This document shows, in pieces, positions 4,860 through 5,404 of a stretch of DNA of 5,404 nt. Numbering within the stretch: position 1 is the first letter of the stretch; each line of letters opens with the position of its first letter. The stretch comes from Acidobacteriota bacterium (lineage in GTDB: Bacteria > Acidobacteriota > Terriglobia > UBA7540), in contig JAJYJL010000691.1 of the NCBI GenBank assembly GCA_021789565.1, forward strand, positions 1 to 5,404, in the 5' to 3' direction. Below the pieces are notes generated by a model. It ran no database searches, was not told where the DNA came from, and saw nothing but the letters and a program-made list of their open reading frames with translations. A program made the position numbers and the translations under genes.

Positions 4860-5404
4860 TTACAACGTCCGGGTCACAATCTTGAGAGAGCGCGGTTTAT
4901 CCGGATCAATACCTTTCAGTTCCGCCAGCAGGCAGGCGAAAAGCTGCCCTGGAACGATGTACGGAATTGGAGTATAGATTTCCCGGATTAAAGCGGGTAT
5001 CCGAATTGAGTTGGTATTGCCCGGCAGCCTAACGCCTTCCCCAGAGATGATAAGGGTTTCAGCCCGTAGCTTGCGCACACATTCAGCCAGCTTTTTCATG
5101 TCCGGATAAGTTTTGCCGGGAGGCATAAACAGGATCACAGGGAAGTCGCTCTCAATCATAGCGATGGGGCCGTGCAGGAAGTCAGCGGCGGAAAACCTCT
5201 CCGCAACCACGTAGCAGGTTTCCATCAGCTTCAAAGAAAGCTCAAAAGCGTTCGCATAATTCAGGCCGCGCGCTACAACAACACACTGCCGCATGAACCG
5301 GTAGCGCTCGACGATCTGCCTGATTGTCGGCACAAGTTCGAGCGAGTTCGCCACCCAATTCGGAATTTCCCCCACGTGCTCCAGCGTGACGTGCGATCCG
5401 AGTG
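4860..5404 (-). CDS. GlmS/NagB-II-like SIS sugar isomerase or deaminase, C-terminal part; gene continues past the right edge
   Basis: 180 residues are visible, open to the window edge. A GTG at 5373-5375 is in frame, but codons upstream stay open and it would cut into the domain, so the true start lies outside. The piece matches the second SIS domain of GlmS (glucosamine-6-phosphate synthase isomerase half) and of NagB-II-type glucosamine-6-phosphate deaminases. VVVARGLNYANAFELSLKL (41-59) matches the domain's first strand and loop, AERFSAADFLHGPIAMI (67-83) is the GlmS-like HGP motif, and DPDKPRSLKIVTRTL (166-180) is the typical tail. E61 and H77 are 16 residues apart, exactly as GlmS E488 and H504 (E. 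coli numbering). The lysine matching GlmS K603 is displaced: the tail reads LKIVT rather than the LSKVT I recall for NagB-II. The tail resembles NagB-II/AgaS-type sugar isomerases more than GlmS (PRNLAKSVTVE). Whether a glutaminase domain precedes it cannot be seen. Confidence 0.88.
   Translation of the reverse strand, partial: LGSHVTLEHVGEIPNWVANSLELVPTIRQIVERYRFMRQCVVVARGLNYANAFELSLKLMETCYVVAERFSAADFLHGPIAMIESDFPVILFMPPGKTYPDMKKLAECVRKLRAETLIISGEGVRLPGNTNSIRIPALIREIYTPIPYIVPGQLFACLLAELKGIDPDKPRSLKIVTRTL

Overview
The window reads as bacterial chromosome with moderately high GC by eye. It holds five protein-coding genes I can name or place in a family and one small zinc-ribbon protein. The style suggests a soil-type Acidobacteriota or a similar Planctomycetes-like lineage: a Tat-exported Gfo/Idh/MocA oxidoreductase, an ammonium transporter with a signal peptide, TTG starts behind strong Shine-Dalgarno sequences, and loosely packed genes. 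This taxonomic reading is an inference from gene style, not from a marker gene. I see no rRNA, tRNA, CRISPR array, insertion sequence or phage gene.

Layout, left to right. Positions 1-259 (minus) carry the N-terminal part of an ammonium transporter that runs off the left edge; a near-consensus sigma70-type promoter lies about 140 bases upstream of its start. Positions 260-643 are a divergent intergenic region. Positions 644-1933 (plus) encode a Tat-signal Gfo/Idh/MocA oxidoreductase, best started at a TTG rather than at the ATG at 617. Positions 2103-2717 (plus) encode a single-domain SIS sugar-phosphate isomerase of the GmhA (phosphoheptose isomerase) type, also with a TTG start. Positions 2843-3148 (minus) encode a 101-residue protein with two CxxC pairs. 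Positions 3149-3603 contain no gene I can support, though a cysteine-rich open frame runs through part of it. Positions 3604-4791 (plus) encode a second, cytoplasmic Gfo/Idh/MocA oxidoreductase of a distinct subfamily. Positions 4860-5404 (minus) carry the C-terminal SIS domain of a GlmS/NagB-II-like isomerase or deaminase that runs off the right edge.

How the genes may work together: two NAD(P)-dependent sugar oxidoreductases and two SIS-fold sugar-phosphate enzymes within about 4.8 kb suggest a small carbohydrate or amino-sugar utilisation region. The oxidoreductase at 644 and the SIS gene at 2103 may be co-transcribed (169-base gap, same strand, similar start signals). The oxidoreductase at 3604 and the SIS gene at 4860 are convergent, so they are not one operon. 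The neighbouring ammonium transporter could fit nitrogen release by an amino-sugar deaminase, but that link is speculative. Substrates cannot be told from the sequence. Nothing here requires a wholly new type of system; the points most worth checking are the active-site departures in the two SIS proteins and the Cys-rich frame upstream of the zinc-ribbon gene.
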